From assembly GCA_902729315.2 (NCBI GenBank), contig LR746274.1:682001-746000 (forward strand): a DNA stretch of 64,000 nt, read 5' to 3'. Position 1 is the first letter of the stretch; every line of letters starts with the position of its first letter. Shown here one piece after another: positions 21,170-33,903 of this stretch. The notes under the pieces are model-generated. The model was not told the origin of the DNA. It made no database searches and was given only the letters and a program-made list of their open reading frames with translations. The position numbers were made by a program, and so were the translations under genes. The DNA comes from Spirodela intermedia (taxonomy: Eukaryota; Streptophyta; Magnoliopsida; Alismatales; Araceae).

Positions 21170-22115
21170 TACTGAGGCGATGATGATGAGCCTGCCGGCG
21201 CCGGAGGAGCCGCCGATGATGGAGACGACGAGGCTGGGGGCGATGGCGATGGTGCGGGTCAGTAGATTCCGCAGCCACGTCCTCATCTTCAGGTCGAGGA
21301 AGCCCTCCATGATGTATTGGCCGGCGTAGGTGCCGGTGATGGTGGAGCTCTGGCCGGAGGCGAGAAGGGCGATGCCGTACACGGTGGAGCTCGCCTTCCC
21401 CAATATGTTCTGCAAGCCGGAGCCGGCAGGAGGGCTGAGAATGGAGGCGACCCACGAAGAGGAGGATCAAATAATATCCGCGTACCTTCAGCAGGAAGGA
21501 GGCAGAGTTTAGGGTGAGATCGCCGCATTGCTCCGCGTTCTCCGACGAGAGGTCCTCGGCGGTGCAGATCGTGCCGGAGACGGAGACGACGGCGATGTTG
21601 ATCAACAGCGCCACCGCGAGGGCGAATCCGCTCTCGAGGAGGAAGTACCTGCAAGCTTTCTGAGACGACGATGAGAGGTTAGCGAAGCCGATTCATCCTC
21701 GTCGTCTAAGTCCTCTCATATATCTTCGTCTTGTTCAAACTCACGTCGATTCCTCCTTTGGACGGATGGACCTTCCTGGAGAGCACAAGGGCGGAGTGGA
21801 GGAAGAGATTGTGGCTGAGGAAGGTGAAGGATTGTTTCAGTGAGAGGAAGATCTGTATGGGCGGTGAAAGTGAGAAGAGGAGGGAGAGAGAGAGCTTACG
21901 GCATAACCAGAGCGCCCAAGAGGGCGATGGCGTCTCCGGCAGCGCCGTCGCCGTTGAGCTTGGGGATGAAGAGGCCTTTCAGCACCTCCCTCGCCGGCGG
22001 CTTCACGTAGGCCAGCTCGCCGAAGAAGCACGCCGCCATGACGAACACCAACATCGCTATCATCAGCTCCAGCTTCCGGACCTGTACTTCACTCTCATTC
22101 TCGAATCGCATAACC

Positions 22116-22198
<83 letters not shown>

Positions 22199-23201
22199 AC
22201 CCCGTATCTCTGCAGGCTGAGGAGGAGGAGCGTGCTCGTCCCCGTCATGAGGACACCGACCCAGAGGGGAATGCTGAAGAGGATGTTGAGGGCGAAGGCC
22301 GTCCCGATCACTGGGGGAGAAGATGATGTCTTCCTTCAGGCCAGAAAATATCAAGGTAGGAGTGAACTTCAGATAACCAGCGCTGTAGCTGATTAGGGAT
22401 TCAGACCTTCCGGGATGTCGGCGGCGATCACCGCCAGCTCCGCCAGCACCCACAGGCAGAGCCTCACGTACTTGGGATACTCCAGCTTGCATAGCTCAGC
22501 CAGATGCCTCCCTGCGGACTCGTAGAACACGAGTTAGAGCCGCCATCTCTCTCTCTCTCTCTCTCTCTCTCATCTACTGTCGTCTTCTTCATATTCACGT
22601 ACCTGTGGTGACGCCTAGATTTGCTGCTAAGGACTGGATGATCAGCGCGAAGACCAGGCCGAGGAGCACGACCCACAGCAGCTGAGGAAAACCCAAAATT
22701 AGGCTGCCATCTTGACTTTTGTTATCATCGAGATCCCTAAACACACAGAAATATGATAGGAACGACCTCGATTTTTGGATTATTTATCGAAAGGTCCTCT
22801 GGCTTGATGTGCAAGTCTTGAAGTACCATCTTAAAAAAATAAAATGGAAGGATATGGGTGTTTTTCTTAATTTCCCCACACAATTTCTTTCATTAAAAAA
22901 ATATTTATTTTCCATTAACTGGAGCGATAATATTTATATAATACGTATTTAAAAATGAAAAATTGTCGTTTTAGGACCAGACAATATTTCAGACCACCTA
23001 CTCCAAACTACCCCAGGTCCCTTCATATATTATATTTATGGGCCTAAATCTATACTCAGCCCACGTATTCCCTTAGTTGCATGAACAAGGCTTCCATAGG
23101 TTTCGGAGGATCTAACAATCATGAGGGACATCGTACCTCGTAACCGTGATTAGCTCCGGCTTGCAGATCCGTCTCCACTGTTCCATATTTCCTTCACGTC
23201 A

Positions 23202-23253
<52 letters not shown>

Positions 23254-23599
23254 GCTCACAGTTGCCAGGGTCAAGATATGCCATGGAAACGAGAAATCCA
23301 GGGCCAATGTACGTGAGGAAGTCTCTCCATGCGGATTCCTGCTCAGGATGCGATGTTTGAAGGGCAGAAGGACCAGCGAGCGTTTTACTAATAAAAATTA
23401 GAAGGTGAAGAAGAGGAAGGAGGATGGGGAGAACCTTGTACATAGGCAGCTCATTGGCGTGCTCCACGAAGCCATCCTCCACGCTGAGAGTGTCAGAGGC
23501 CATCTTCTCCTTCGCCTCCTCTGCGGATATCCGGTTGCTCCCCCTCCAAGAAGGGTGCTCCCTTCCTATCCCCCCTTGCTCTTCGCCATTGTTCTCCAT
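20617..23599 (-). CDS. NRAMP divalent metal transporter (NRAMP1/6-type), 11 exons
   Basis: Exons (minus): 23599-23260, 23177-23137, 22681-22603, 22511-22407, 22310-22201, 22081-21900, 21814-21745, 21659-21486, 21409-21173, 21092-20997, 20916-20617; 577 aa. Signatures: TM1 [16 protein letters not shown] (DPGN at 110-113, split codon then LETDLQAGA), TM6 GALVMPHNLFLHS (metal-binding Met285), and the consensus transport motif [20 protein letters not shown]. The family couples Mn2+/Fe2+ uptake to protons in plasma or vacuolar membranes. The Met in TM6 argues for Mn/Fe rather than the aluminium transporter Nrat1, which lacks it. [15 protein letters not shown] and the ILGKASS loop fit the NRAMP1/6 clade rather than NRAMP2-5. 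Residues 53-71 ([18 protein letters not shown]) are unusual and could be an unspliced 54-nt intron (GTACAAG...TTATTAG), giving 559 aa. Four introns carry long CT/GA tracts. Confidence 0.93.
22120..22194. repeat. (GA)n microsatellite in an NRAMP intron
   Basis: About 74 bases of GA repeat between NRAMP exons 5 and 6, ending six bases before the exon 5 donor. Similar tracts lie in other NRAMP introns at 21132-21168, 22546-22570 and 23207-23254. Confidence 0.95.
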
Positions 23600-23845
23600 C
23601 TCTCTCTCTCTCTATCTCTCTCTCTCTCGTTCTTGCTCTCCTTCCTACCGCCTGTCTAGAGGGCATTTATAGACAAAAATACAAGTTGTGGGGAAGATAC
23701 CAAATGACTAGAGGACGAACCTCCGGCTTCTTCTTTCTCTTGGCTCCGCGGAAACGGCTCGATGGAGCAGGTGTGACCGTCTCTGGGAGCTCTCCTCCAC
23801 GAATGCCTGCGTCATATTCTCTCATTTGATGTAAAATCCTATTCT

Positions 23846-23886
<41 letters not shown>

Positions 23887-24104
23887 GCTAGAAGCCAAAT
23901 CTTATTCTAAAAGACGTGCTGAGGAGTTTGGTGTTGTCATCGATACGAGCGAGAGGAATAAGCTCATGATTCACAGCATACTCGGGCTCTTCCTGGTCGT
24001 CTGTTTACAATAGTGGCGTCGTCTCTTGCTACAAACCCGGGGCAGAATATGAAACTGGCGAGTTGGACACCTTTCTGGCCCACTAAAAATTTTATACGGG
24101 AAGA
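23600..24104. other. NRAMP upstream region
   Basis: CT run at 23598-23630 in the probable leader and another at 23849-23880. No other gene was seen. Confidence 0.4.
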
Positions 24105-25060
24105 GAGAGAGAGAGAGTCATACGTGAAGAGAGAAGAGAGAGAGAGAGGGAGAGCGAGAGAGAGAGTCATAAGTGAAGAGTGAAGAATGAAGAGTGAAGA
24201 GTGAAGAGAGAGCCCATATAGAGTAAAACAGAGAGGGAAGAAATAGATAGACCAGGGAGTCCGCACGGACATAAATGCGGGGAGAGATGAGAGAGACGGG
24301 GGAGAGAGACAGGGAGAGAGTCAGAAGTGAATAGAGAAGAGAGAGAGCCCACATAGAGTAAAACAGAGAGGGACAAAATAGATAGACCGGAGAGAGTCCG
24401 CGTGGACATAAATGCGGGGATAGATGAGAGAGAGGGAGGAGAGAGGCACGGAGAGAGAGAGAGTCATAAGTCAAAAGAGAAGAGACAGAGCCGATATAGA
24501 GTAAAACAGAGGGAGAAAATAGATTGACTGGAGAGAGTCAGCGTGGACATAAATGCGGGGAGAGATGAAAGAAAGGGAGGAGAGAGATAGGGAGAGATTC
24601 AGCGCGGACATAAATGCATGGAGAGATGAGAGAGAGGGAGGAGAGAGACAGGGAGAGAGTCAGCGTGGACATAAATGCGGGGAGAGATGAGAGAGAGGGA
24701 GGAGAGAGACAGGGAGAGAGTCAGCGTGGACATAAATGCAGGGAGAGATGAGAGAGAGGGAGGAGAGAGACAGGAAGAGTCAGCGTGGAGAGAGAGAGAC
24801 AGGGGGAGAGAGAGAGAGGGAGCAGAGAGACAGGGAGAGAGTCAGCGTGGAGAGAGAGACATGGGGAGAGAGAGACACAGGGCGAGAGGGAGAGAGAGCG
24901 AGAGAGAGAGACATGGGGAGAGAGAGAGAGGGAGAGAGAGAGACAGGGGGAGAGAGAGAGAGGGAGAGAGAGAGACAGGGGGAGAGAGAGAGAGAGGGAG
25001 AGAGAGAGACAGGGGGAGAAAAGAGAGACAGGGAGAGAGAGAGAGAGAGAGATACGGATG
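24105..25060. repeat. Nested GA-rich minisatellite with 61-bp and ~140-bp units
   Basis: The marker GGACATAAATGC recurs with ACATAAATG starting at 24269, 24406, 24547, 24608, 24669 and 24730. The first spacings are 137 and 141 bp; the rest are exactly 61 bp. The long units also contain GAGTAAAACAGAG (24221, 24356, 24499) and GATAGACC. From about 24780 the array decays into shorter GAGAGACAGGGGGAGA sub-repeats. Open frames across it are artefacts of the repeat. Confidence 0.92.
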
Positions 25061-25221
25061 GGCGTTGGCCCAGTACAGCTAAAGTACAGCTTCTGTTGCC
25101 ATCCAACATGGCAAATTTAACTCAACTTGGAACATCTCCATCGCATCCAGCTCAGATCAGACCCCGCGCATGAATTATCCGCCAACGCATCTCGATTGAA
25201 TCAGACAGCGAGCGAGCGAGC

Positions 25222-25273
<52 letters not shown>

Positions 25274-26941
25274 AGAGAGGAAGAGAGCCCTCAACGCTGA
25301 CGATAGAGTTGTGAATGTGGGCACCAGTTTCTTGATCGGGTCGACTGCTGGCTCTATCCGGCCACTTTGGGCCAAGAAGAACTGGCTAAGTATTAATATT
25401 GGGCTTTTATATTAACGGGCCAGAATTTATTTGGGCCAGAAAAATAAAAAACCCCCTTTCGGCCCAATCGCCTACTGCCGACCTTTCCGGTTGCTTCCGC
25501 AGCGTAATCACAGCCGTTCATCACCTAGACCTCATCATTGATTCAACCAAGATATAACTATGATTATACCCTCCGATGTCCCTGTTGAGGCCATGCTGGC
25601 GTTCGTCCTTTGAATTTGTCATTGACCTTCCCTAAGGATCAGACACGTACCCCAGTCCGGTAGCGACTTTAATCGAGTGGGACCCAAAAAGGGCAAGAAG
25701 TACACGCGGGGAGGGGGCCAGCAGGCCACAGCGGTGCTCATAGGTTGTGTCAGTCGGTCGGAGCGTCGGATTTGTTACGGTGAACCGCGGATCAACCAGA
25801 GAAGCTGTGATTCTGGCGGTGGGTCTCACACCCAGTTGCTCTGACGGCAAGGGATGAGAGCTGGCCAATTGCTGATCCGCAAGGAGCACGGTAACTGAAC
25901 CTCATTGCGAGTCCACACCATCCTCTTACCGTACACACACACTCTCTCTCTCTCTTTCTCTGTCTCACACAGACATAACCACAGAAGCACTCTCTCTCAA
26001 GGCTCCCCCAGAAAGTACGGGTTCCTCTCTCCTCTCTCTTCAGTTCCTGAAACGGCTATAGAGGAGAGAGGAAGAGAGAGGGGGGGGGGAGGGGGGGAGA
26101 GGGGGAGAAGAGGAGGCGGGGGAGGTGAGGCGAGAACGCTCGGGAGAAAGGCTACAAGGCGGTCCTTCTCTCCCTCCCGTGCCGGCCCCCATCTGGAATC
26201 GGATCCTGAGATATCGGGGTCCAGTGTGCGGTAATTCGTTGTGATTTTGATTAATTCCTGCGGTTTTCTCCATTTTCATTGATTGTAAGTTTGAATTGTT
26301 GGTGTGAGAACGCCATTCGATCCGCATTCCCTTCCGATCCGTTCCTAATTTGACTGAGAGTAGACCAGTCTGGTTACCTTCTCTCCGGAATTGGTCGCTT
26401 GGTTTGACATCCCTTGGGCGTTTGTAGATTCAAATCTTCTTGTTGTCCCTTGCGTACAGTTTTTAGCGTCATTGTTAATGTCACTTCGTTTTCCCGGAAG
26501 ATTTATGTAGATAATGTGGCTTTCTCGCTCGTGAGCTCCCTCTTCTGCCGGCCTTCGGCCTGGGACACGGCTCTCCGTAGGGTTCCAGATTTGGCGTCTC
26601 CCAGGTAGGGGCATCTTCATTCCTCTTTTTCACTCCTTAGATACTAAACGCTCATCCTAAAATACTGCCGTGCCAAATCTGGTGACTGAAATATCTCCAC
26701 GGGGGAGTGTTCTACAAAAATTGTCGGATCTATAGTTCTGAATTGAAACCTAGGTTCCACCATTCAGTTCGTCCCCCTTCCTCGCTTCTGGCTTTTCTGT
26801 AGTGCTAATATCTCTCGCGTAGTGTCAATTAGTGTTCGTCAAACTCAAAACTTCGTGAAATTTCGTTTTCTTTTTTTAAAAAACTGAGTTGGATTCTACT
26901 CAGATTTGCACAGATCGATAGGAGGATCTAGTTTTGAGAAG
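25061..26941. promoter_or_regulatory. CSI3 upstream region and probable 5' UTR
   Basis: GA tract at 25208-25275. Site II-like words (GGGCCA, TTGGGCTTTT, CGGGCCAG, CGGCCCAATCG) lie at 25365-25470. A CT-rich stretch with CACACA at 25930-26040 is likely leader. A GA/G-rich block lies at 26055-26130. AG|GTAGGGGC at 26603 looks like a donor of a 5' UTR intron. No other protein-coding gene was seen. Confidence 0.45.
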
Positions 26942-29900
26942 ATGTCAAAATCACGCTCCCCTGAGCCTCGGGATCCTCTCTCTTCATCATCGATCTCTCG
27001 GTCGTCATCAACTCTCTCTCGGTAATTTCATATACCTCATTTTTTTTATTTTATGTTTTTAGTATCGACAAGTATCTTCAACTCGAACGCTGTAAAGTTG
27101 CCTTGTTTCATTTAATCGTTAGCTTGCTGTATAGTAGATATAATCGAAAGACTGCAACTTATCCTTGATTTCTAAAAGTATGATAATTTTTTCGCCATTG
27201 ATTCTCAGGGATTCGCATGAAACCGCAGCAATGGAGGATCCCGAGAGCACGATGGCCACAGTTGCCCATTTTGTCGAACAGCTCCACGGGAACATGTCCT
27301 CTCCCCACGAGAAGGAGTTGGTCACGACCAGGTTGCTGGCCGTCATCAGAGCAAGAAAAGATGCGAGGATCTTAATCGGCTCCCACTCTCAAGCCATGCC
27401 GCTGTTCATCTCCGTGCTGAGGAGCGGGACGACCAATGCAAGAGTAAACGTCGCTGCAACACTGAGCGCCCTGTGCAGGGAGGAAGACCTGCGCGTTAAG
27501 GTCCTCCTAGGAGGCTGCATTCCGCCATTACTCTCTCTTCTGAAGTCCGAATCCTTGGAAGCAAGAAAGGCCGCAGCTGAGGCCATCTTCGAGGTCTCCT
27601 CTGGTGGCTTATCTGAAGATCACATCGGGATGAAGATACTCGTCACAGAGGGCGTCGTCCCAACCCTGTGGGATCAGCTCAATCCAAGCAAGAAACAGGA
27701 TAAAGTAGTCGAAGGATTCGTCACAGGAGCCCTGAGAAACCTCTGCGGGGACAAGGATGGGTACTGGAGGGCCACACTTGAAGCAGGCGGGGTCGAGATC
27801 ATCACCGGCCTTCTGTCTTCTGGCAACAGCTTTGCCCAGTCCAATGCAGCATCCCTACTAGCCCGCCTGGTCTTGGCCTTCGGCGACAGCATCTCCAAGG
27901 TCGTCAATGCGGGCACTGTGGGGGAGCTTCTTCATCTTCTATCGCAGGAAAATGATGTCTCAGTCCGCGCCAGTGCTGCCGATGCTCTGGAGGCTCTGTC
28001 GTCCAAGTCTGCCAAAGCAAAGAAAGCCATGGTGGATGCCAAAGGAATACCGGCCCTGATCGGAGCTGTGGTGGCTCCCTCCAAGGAGTGCATGCAGGGG
28101 GGGGCCTGCCACGCCCTACAAGGCCATGCCGTCCGAGCTTTGGGTAACATCTGTGGAGGGATGTCTTCTCTGGTCTCTTACCTCGGGGAGCTCTCACAGT
28201 CTCCGCGTTTGGCCGCTCCAGTGGCCGACATAATTGGAGCTTTGGCGTATTCCCTCATGGTTTTCAAAGAAGATGAGCAGCCCGATGTCATTGTTGTGGA
28301 AGAGATTCTGATCCTCCTGTTGAAGCCCCGGGACAGTAGTAAACTGGTCCACGACCGTGTGCTCGAGGCCCTGGCGAGCCTCTATGGAAACAGCTTCCTC
28401 TCCCAAAGGCTCCAGCATGCAGACGCCAAGAGGATGCTCATTGGGCTGATAACCATGGCCTCTGTTGACGTGCAGGAGCACCTCATCCAGTCACTGACAA
28501 GATTATGCAGTGATAATATGGGCATCTGGGCGTCGATTGGGAAGAGAGAGGGCGTCCAGATGCTGATATCCTTGCTGGGTCTGTCCGGGGAGCAGCACCA
28601 GGAGTACACCGTTGCTTTGCTGGCGATCTTGACTGACCAGGTTGATGACAGCAAATGGGCAATTACAGCTGCGGGGGGGATCCCTCCGCTGGTGCAGCTC
28701 TTGGAGACGGGCTCGCCAAGGGCAAGAGAAGATGCAGCCCATGTTTTGTGGAACTTGTGCTGCTTCAGCGACGACATCCGGGCCTGTGTGGAGAGCGCAG
28801 GGGCCGTCTCTGCGCTGCTGTGGCTGCTGAAGAGCGGCGGCTCAAAGGGGCAGGAGGCTTCTTCAAAGGCGCTCAGGAAGCTCATACGGGACGCCGATTC
28901 TGCCACAATCAACCAGCTCCTGGCTCTGCTTCTCGGCGAGTCTACGGGGTCCAAGTCCCACGCCATCACTGTGCTGGGTCATGTCCTCATGATGGCTTCT
29001 CACAGCGACCTGGTGCAGAGAGGCTCTCCAGCGAACAGAGGGCTCAGATCGCTGGTGGAAGTTCTGAATTCCTCAAATGAAGAAACCCAGGAGTGCGTCG
29101 CTTCTGTGCTAGCGGATTTGTTCAGCACGAGGCAGGATATCTGTGACAGCCTCGCGACCGACGAGATCGTCCATCCTTGCATGAAGCTGCTGACCAGCAA
29201 GACCCAGGTGATCGCTACTCAGTCGGCAAGGGCCCTGGGGGCCCTCTCCAGGCCGACCAAGGCAAAGCCCTCCCACAAGATGTCGTACATAGCTGAAGGC
29301 GATGTCCAGCCCCTGATCAACCTGGCAAAGACCTCGTCCATTGATGCCGCTGAGACTGCAGTGGCGGCCTTGGCAAATCTCCTCTCCGACCCACAGATCG
29401 CCAGGGAAGCCCTTGCTGAGGATGCCGTCCCTGCTCTCACCAGAGTGCTGGGAGAGGGCTCTTCAGAAGGGAAGAAGAATGCTTCCCGTGCTCTTCACCA
29501 TCTTCTGAACCAGTACCCAATCGGCGAAGTGCTGGTGGAGAATTCAAAGTGCCGATTCATGGTACTCACCCTTCTCGATTCCCTGGCTTCTCTTGATCTG
29601 GAAGGGGTAGAACACTCCGACCCTCTCGATCTGCTTGCCCTGTTGACCAGAACCAAGCAGAGTGCCAGCTTTTCCTATTCCCCCTGGTCTGCTCTTGCTG
29701 AAGCTCCGGCGAGCTTGGAGCCATTGATACAGTGCCTCGCCGTCGGGCTGCCACCAGTTCAAGACAAGGCCATTGAAATCCTCTCGCGGCTCTGCCTGGA
29801 GCAGCCGGTCGTGCTGGGTGACCTCCTGATCGGCAAGGCTGGGTGCATTTCTTCCCTTGCAGAGCGGGTGATGAACTCACCTAGCTTTGAAGTGCGGGTT

Positions 29901-32900
29901 GGCGGGGCTGCCATCCTCATCTGCGCTGCAAGGGAGCACAGGCAGCTTTCCATGGACGCTCTCGACGAGTCGGGCCTCTTAAAGCCGCTGATTTATTCTC
30001 TCACTGGCATGGTGAAGCAGCATCCTTCCTCCTGCTCCTCCACCGAAGCAGTGAGAACCTCCGGGAGCTTCATGGAGAAGAATTGCCAGGAAGGAGGCGA
30101 ACCCGAGGCATCCGATCCCGCCGCTGTTCTGGGTGGAACGGTTGCCCTGTGGTTGCTCTGTTTAGTGTCTTCCTCCCATGAGAAGAGCAAACGTACAGTC
30201 ATGGAAGCTGGCGGGGTCGAGCTGCTCTGTGACAAGCTATCTTGTTTATCTGCCGATCCTGAGGTAAGCCCTTTCTCCATCCTCTCCTACCCAATTATCT
30301 GGGCGTTTACCATCTGAGGAAACATATATTAATTCCTGTTTCTTCTTCTTCTGGCATTTGTGTATAGGTTGAATCAGAGTCTGCAGAAGCATGGATTATC
30401 ACTCTTCTCCTGGCCGTCTTGTTCCAAGAAACAGACGTCGTACTGTCTCCGGCCACCATGAGAATCATACCTTCTCTGGCATTCTTGCTGAGGTCCGATG
30501 AGGTTATTGACAGGTATTTCGCCGCCCAGGCGATGGCTAGCCTCGTCTCCAGTGGGGACAGGGGAATCCACCTTGCAGTAGCCAACTCTGGCGCGGTGGG
30601 GGGGCTGATCGGCCTCCTTGGTCACCTGGAATCTGATATGCCGAACCTCGTTGCCTTGTCGGAAGAGTTTGCTCTTCTGCAACACCCTGGGCAGGTCATC
30701 CTGAAGCAGATTTTCGGCATAGAAGATGTGAGAACTGGAGCGACTGCTCGCAAATCCATACCCCTTTTGGTGGATCTTCTGAGGCCGATGCCCGACAGGC
30801 TGGGAGCCCCTCCGATTGCCGTCCACCTCCTGACTCAGCTAGCAGAGGGAAGTGATGCGAACAAGCTGGCCATGGCGGAGGCTGGTGCTCTGGAAGCTCT
30901 GACGAAGTACCTGTCCTTGAGCCCTCAGGAGTCCACGGAGGCCGCTGTGACCGATCTTCTGAGGATCCTGTTCAGCCATCCGGATCTTCTTCGTCACGAA
31001 GCCTCCTTCAGCTCTTTGAATCAGCTGGTGGCCGTGCTCCGCTTGGGATCGAGGAATGCCAGGTTCAGCGCCGCCGGAGCCCTGCAGGAGCTCTTCGACT
31101 CAGAGATTATCAGGGATTCTGAGATGGCCAGGCAAGCTATTCAGCCGCTGGTCGACATGCTCAACGGCGGATCCGAGAGGGAGCAGCAGGCGGCGCTGGT
31201 GGCGCTGATAAAGCTCACCTCCGGCAGCATATCGAAGGCTTACATGATCAGCGACGTGGAGGGCGACCCCCTCAAGAGCCTCCACAAGATCCTGGTCTCG
31301 AGCTTGTCGCCGGAGCTGAAGAGGAACGCCGCCGATTTCTGCCACGTCCTGTTCGGAAACCTGAACATCCTGGCGCAGCCGGTCGCCGCCGAGTGCGTGC
31401 AGCCGCTCATATCCCTGATGGCCTCCCCCGACAGCGCGGTGGTCGAATCCGGTGCTCGCGCTCTCGAGAGGCTGCTGAACGAGGAACACCACGCCGACAT
31501 CGCCGCCAGATCCGAGGTCGTCGAGCTTCTCGTCGGCCTGGTTTCTCCGTCGAACTGCCGGCTCTCAGAGGCCTGCATCCGGTCGCTCATCAAGCTCGGG
31601 AAAGACCGCCCTAATTGCAAGGTCGACATGGTGGAGGGAGGGATAATCGACAGGACGCTGGAGATGCTCCACGACGCTCCTGGCTCCCTGTGCTCCCAGA
31701 TCGTGGAGCTGCTGCTCATTCTGACGAACAACAGCAGCATCGCCAAGAGCTCGGCGGCGGCGATGATGGTAGAACCTCTCTTCCTGGTCCTGCGGAGGAC
31801 AGACATCACCATGCTGGGGCAGCAGAACGCTCTGCAGACGCTGGTGAACATCCTGGAGAAGCCGCAGAGCCTCGCCACCTTGAAGCTGACGCCGAGCCAG
31901 GTCATCGAGCCGCTCATCTCCTTCCTCGAGTCACCTTCCCAGGCCATCCAGCAGCTCGGCACGGAGCTGCTCTCCCATCTCCTGGCTCAGGAGCACTTCC
32001 AGCAGGACATCACCACGAAGAACGCCGTCGTGCCGTTGGTGCAGCTCGCTGGGATCGGGATCCTGAGCCTGCAGCAGACGGCGGTGAAGGCGCTGGAGAG
32101 CATCTCGACGAGCTGGCCGGAGGCCGTCGCCGACGCTGGCGGCCTGTTCGAGATCTCCAAGGTTATCGTCCAGGCCGATCCTCAGCCCTCCCACGCTCTG
32201 TGGGAATCCGCCGCCTTGGTCCTTTCCAACGTCCTCCGCTTCAACGCCAGCTACTACTTCAAGGTCCCCCTGGTGGTCCTGGTGCGGCTGTTGCAGTCCA
32301 CCCACGAGAGTACCACAGCCATCGCCCTCAGCGCTCTCATCGTACAGGAGCGGAGCGACGCCGCCAGTGCCCTCCTCATGGCGGAGCACGGCGCCGTCGG
32401 CGCCCTCCTGGAGCTGATGCGGTCCCACCAGTGCGAGGAAGCTGCGGGGACCTTGCTGGAGGCGCTGCTCAACAATGTCAGGGTTCGGGAGATGAAGGTC
32501 TCCAAGTACGCCATAGCTCCTCTGTCTCAGTACCTGCTGGATCCGCTCACCCGATCGCCCCCGGCGAGGCTCCTCGCCACCCTCGCCCTCGGGGACCTCT
32601 TCCAGAACGAGAACCTCGCTAGGGCTGGAGACGCCGTGTCGGCCTGCCGGGCCCTGGTGAGCCTGCTTGAGGACCAACCGACGGAGGACATGAAGATGGT
32701 GGCCGTCTGCGCGTTGCAGAACCTGGTGATGCGCAGCAGGACCAACCGCCGCGCCGTCGCCGAGTCTGGTGGCATCCTCGTTATCCAGGAGCTCCTGCTA
32801 TCTCCCAATCCCGAGGTCGCCGCTCAAGCCGCCCTCCTCATCAAGTTCCTCTTCTCCAACCACACCCTGCAGGAGTACGTCTCCAACGAGCTGATCAGGT

Positions 32901-33903
32901 CCCTGACTGGTAATCCCCTTCCCTCTTTCCATCCTCTCCATCTATCCATCCCTTCTCTGCAAACCCATTGATCTCTCTTTCTCTTCTTCTGGTTTGGTGT
33001 GGCAGCGGCGCTGGAGAAGGAGCTGTGGTCGACGGCGACGATCAACGAAGAGGTTCTGAGGACGATCCAGGTGATATTCGCCAACTTCAAGAAGCTGCGG
33101 ACATCGGAGGCGGCGACGCTCTGCATCCCGCACCTGGTGGGGGCGCTGAAGGCGGGCAGCGAGGCGGCGCAGGAGTCGGCACTGGACACGATGTGCCTCC
33201 TCAAGGACTCCTGGTCGGAGATGAACGAGGACATCGCCAAGGCGCAGGCGCTCGTCGCCGCAGAGGCCATCCCCATCCTGCAGCTGCTCGTGAAGACCTG
33301 CCCGCCAAGCTTCCACGAGCGCGCCGACAGCCTGCTCCACTGCCTACCGGGCTGCCTGACGGTCACCATCAAGCGCGGGAACAACCTGAAGCAGACGATG
33401 GGGAGTACCAACGCCTTCTGCCGCCTCACCATCGGCAACTCCCCCCCCAAGCAGACCAAGGTAGAAGAAAGCAAGCTCTTCCTTCCTTCCTCCCTCTCTG
33501 AGACTGGACTAACTGGTGTCTGTTGCAGGTGGTGCCACATAGCACCTCCCCGGAGTGGAAGGAGGGATTCACTTGGGCGTTCGACGTCCCCCCCAAGGGC
33601 CAGAAGCTCTTCATCCTCTGCAAGAGCAAGAACACGTTCGGAAAGGTATGCACCGCCGCGCCGAGCCCCTCTCTGCTTCTGCTTCTCCCTATCCTTCTCC
33701 CCTATCCTTCTCCTTCTTCCTCTGATCTTCTGGTATTGCAGAGCACTCTCGGGAGGGTCACGATTCAGATCGACAAGGTGGTGAGCGAGGGCGTGTACAG
33801 CGGCTTGTTCAGCCTCAACCACGACGGCAACAGGGACGGATCTTCCAGGACCCTCGAGATCGAGATACTCTGGTCCAACCGGACGTCCGGCGATGGCATG
33901 TGA
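26942..33903 (+). CDS. CSI3: Cellulose synthase interactive protein, CSI3-like (ARM repeats + C2)
   Basis: Exons: 26942-27021, 27209-30263, 30368-32909, 33006-33460, 33529-33645, 33742-33903; 2136 aa, close to the ~2150 aa of Arabidopsis CSI1. After a Ser-rich start ([17 protein letters not shown]) comes [20 protein letters not shown] and then armadillo repeats over nearly the whole length ([50 protein letters not shown]). Residues about 2010-2125 form a C2 domain ([46 protein letters not shown]). CSI proteins tie cellulose synthase complexes to cortical microtubules at the plasma membrane; C2 helps membrane association. The N-terminal wording and the two giant exons resemble CSI3 more than CSI1. 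A poly(A) signal AATAAA lies at 34099-34104. The reading frame is intact throughout. Confidence 0.93.

Noticed and set aside
24675-25120. Long Arg/Glu-rich open frames on both strands across the GA repeat
   Set aside because: They are translations of GAGAGA-type minisatellite sequence; all frames are open because the repeat lacks stop codons.
31615-32622. 335-codon plus-strand frame inside CSI3
   Set aside because: It is an out-of-frame shadow of the GC-rich CSI3 exon; the true frame shows armadillo repeats, and this one is His/Arg/Ala-biased without motifs.
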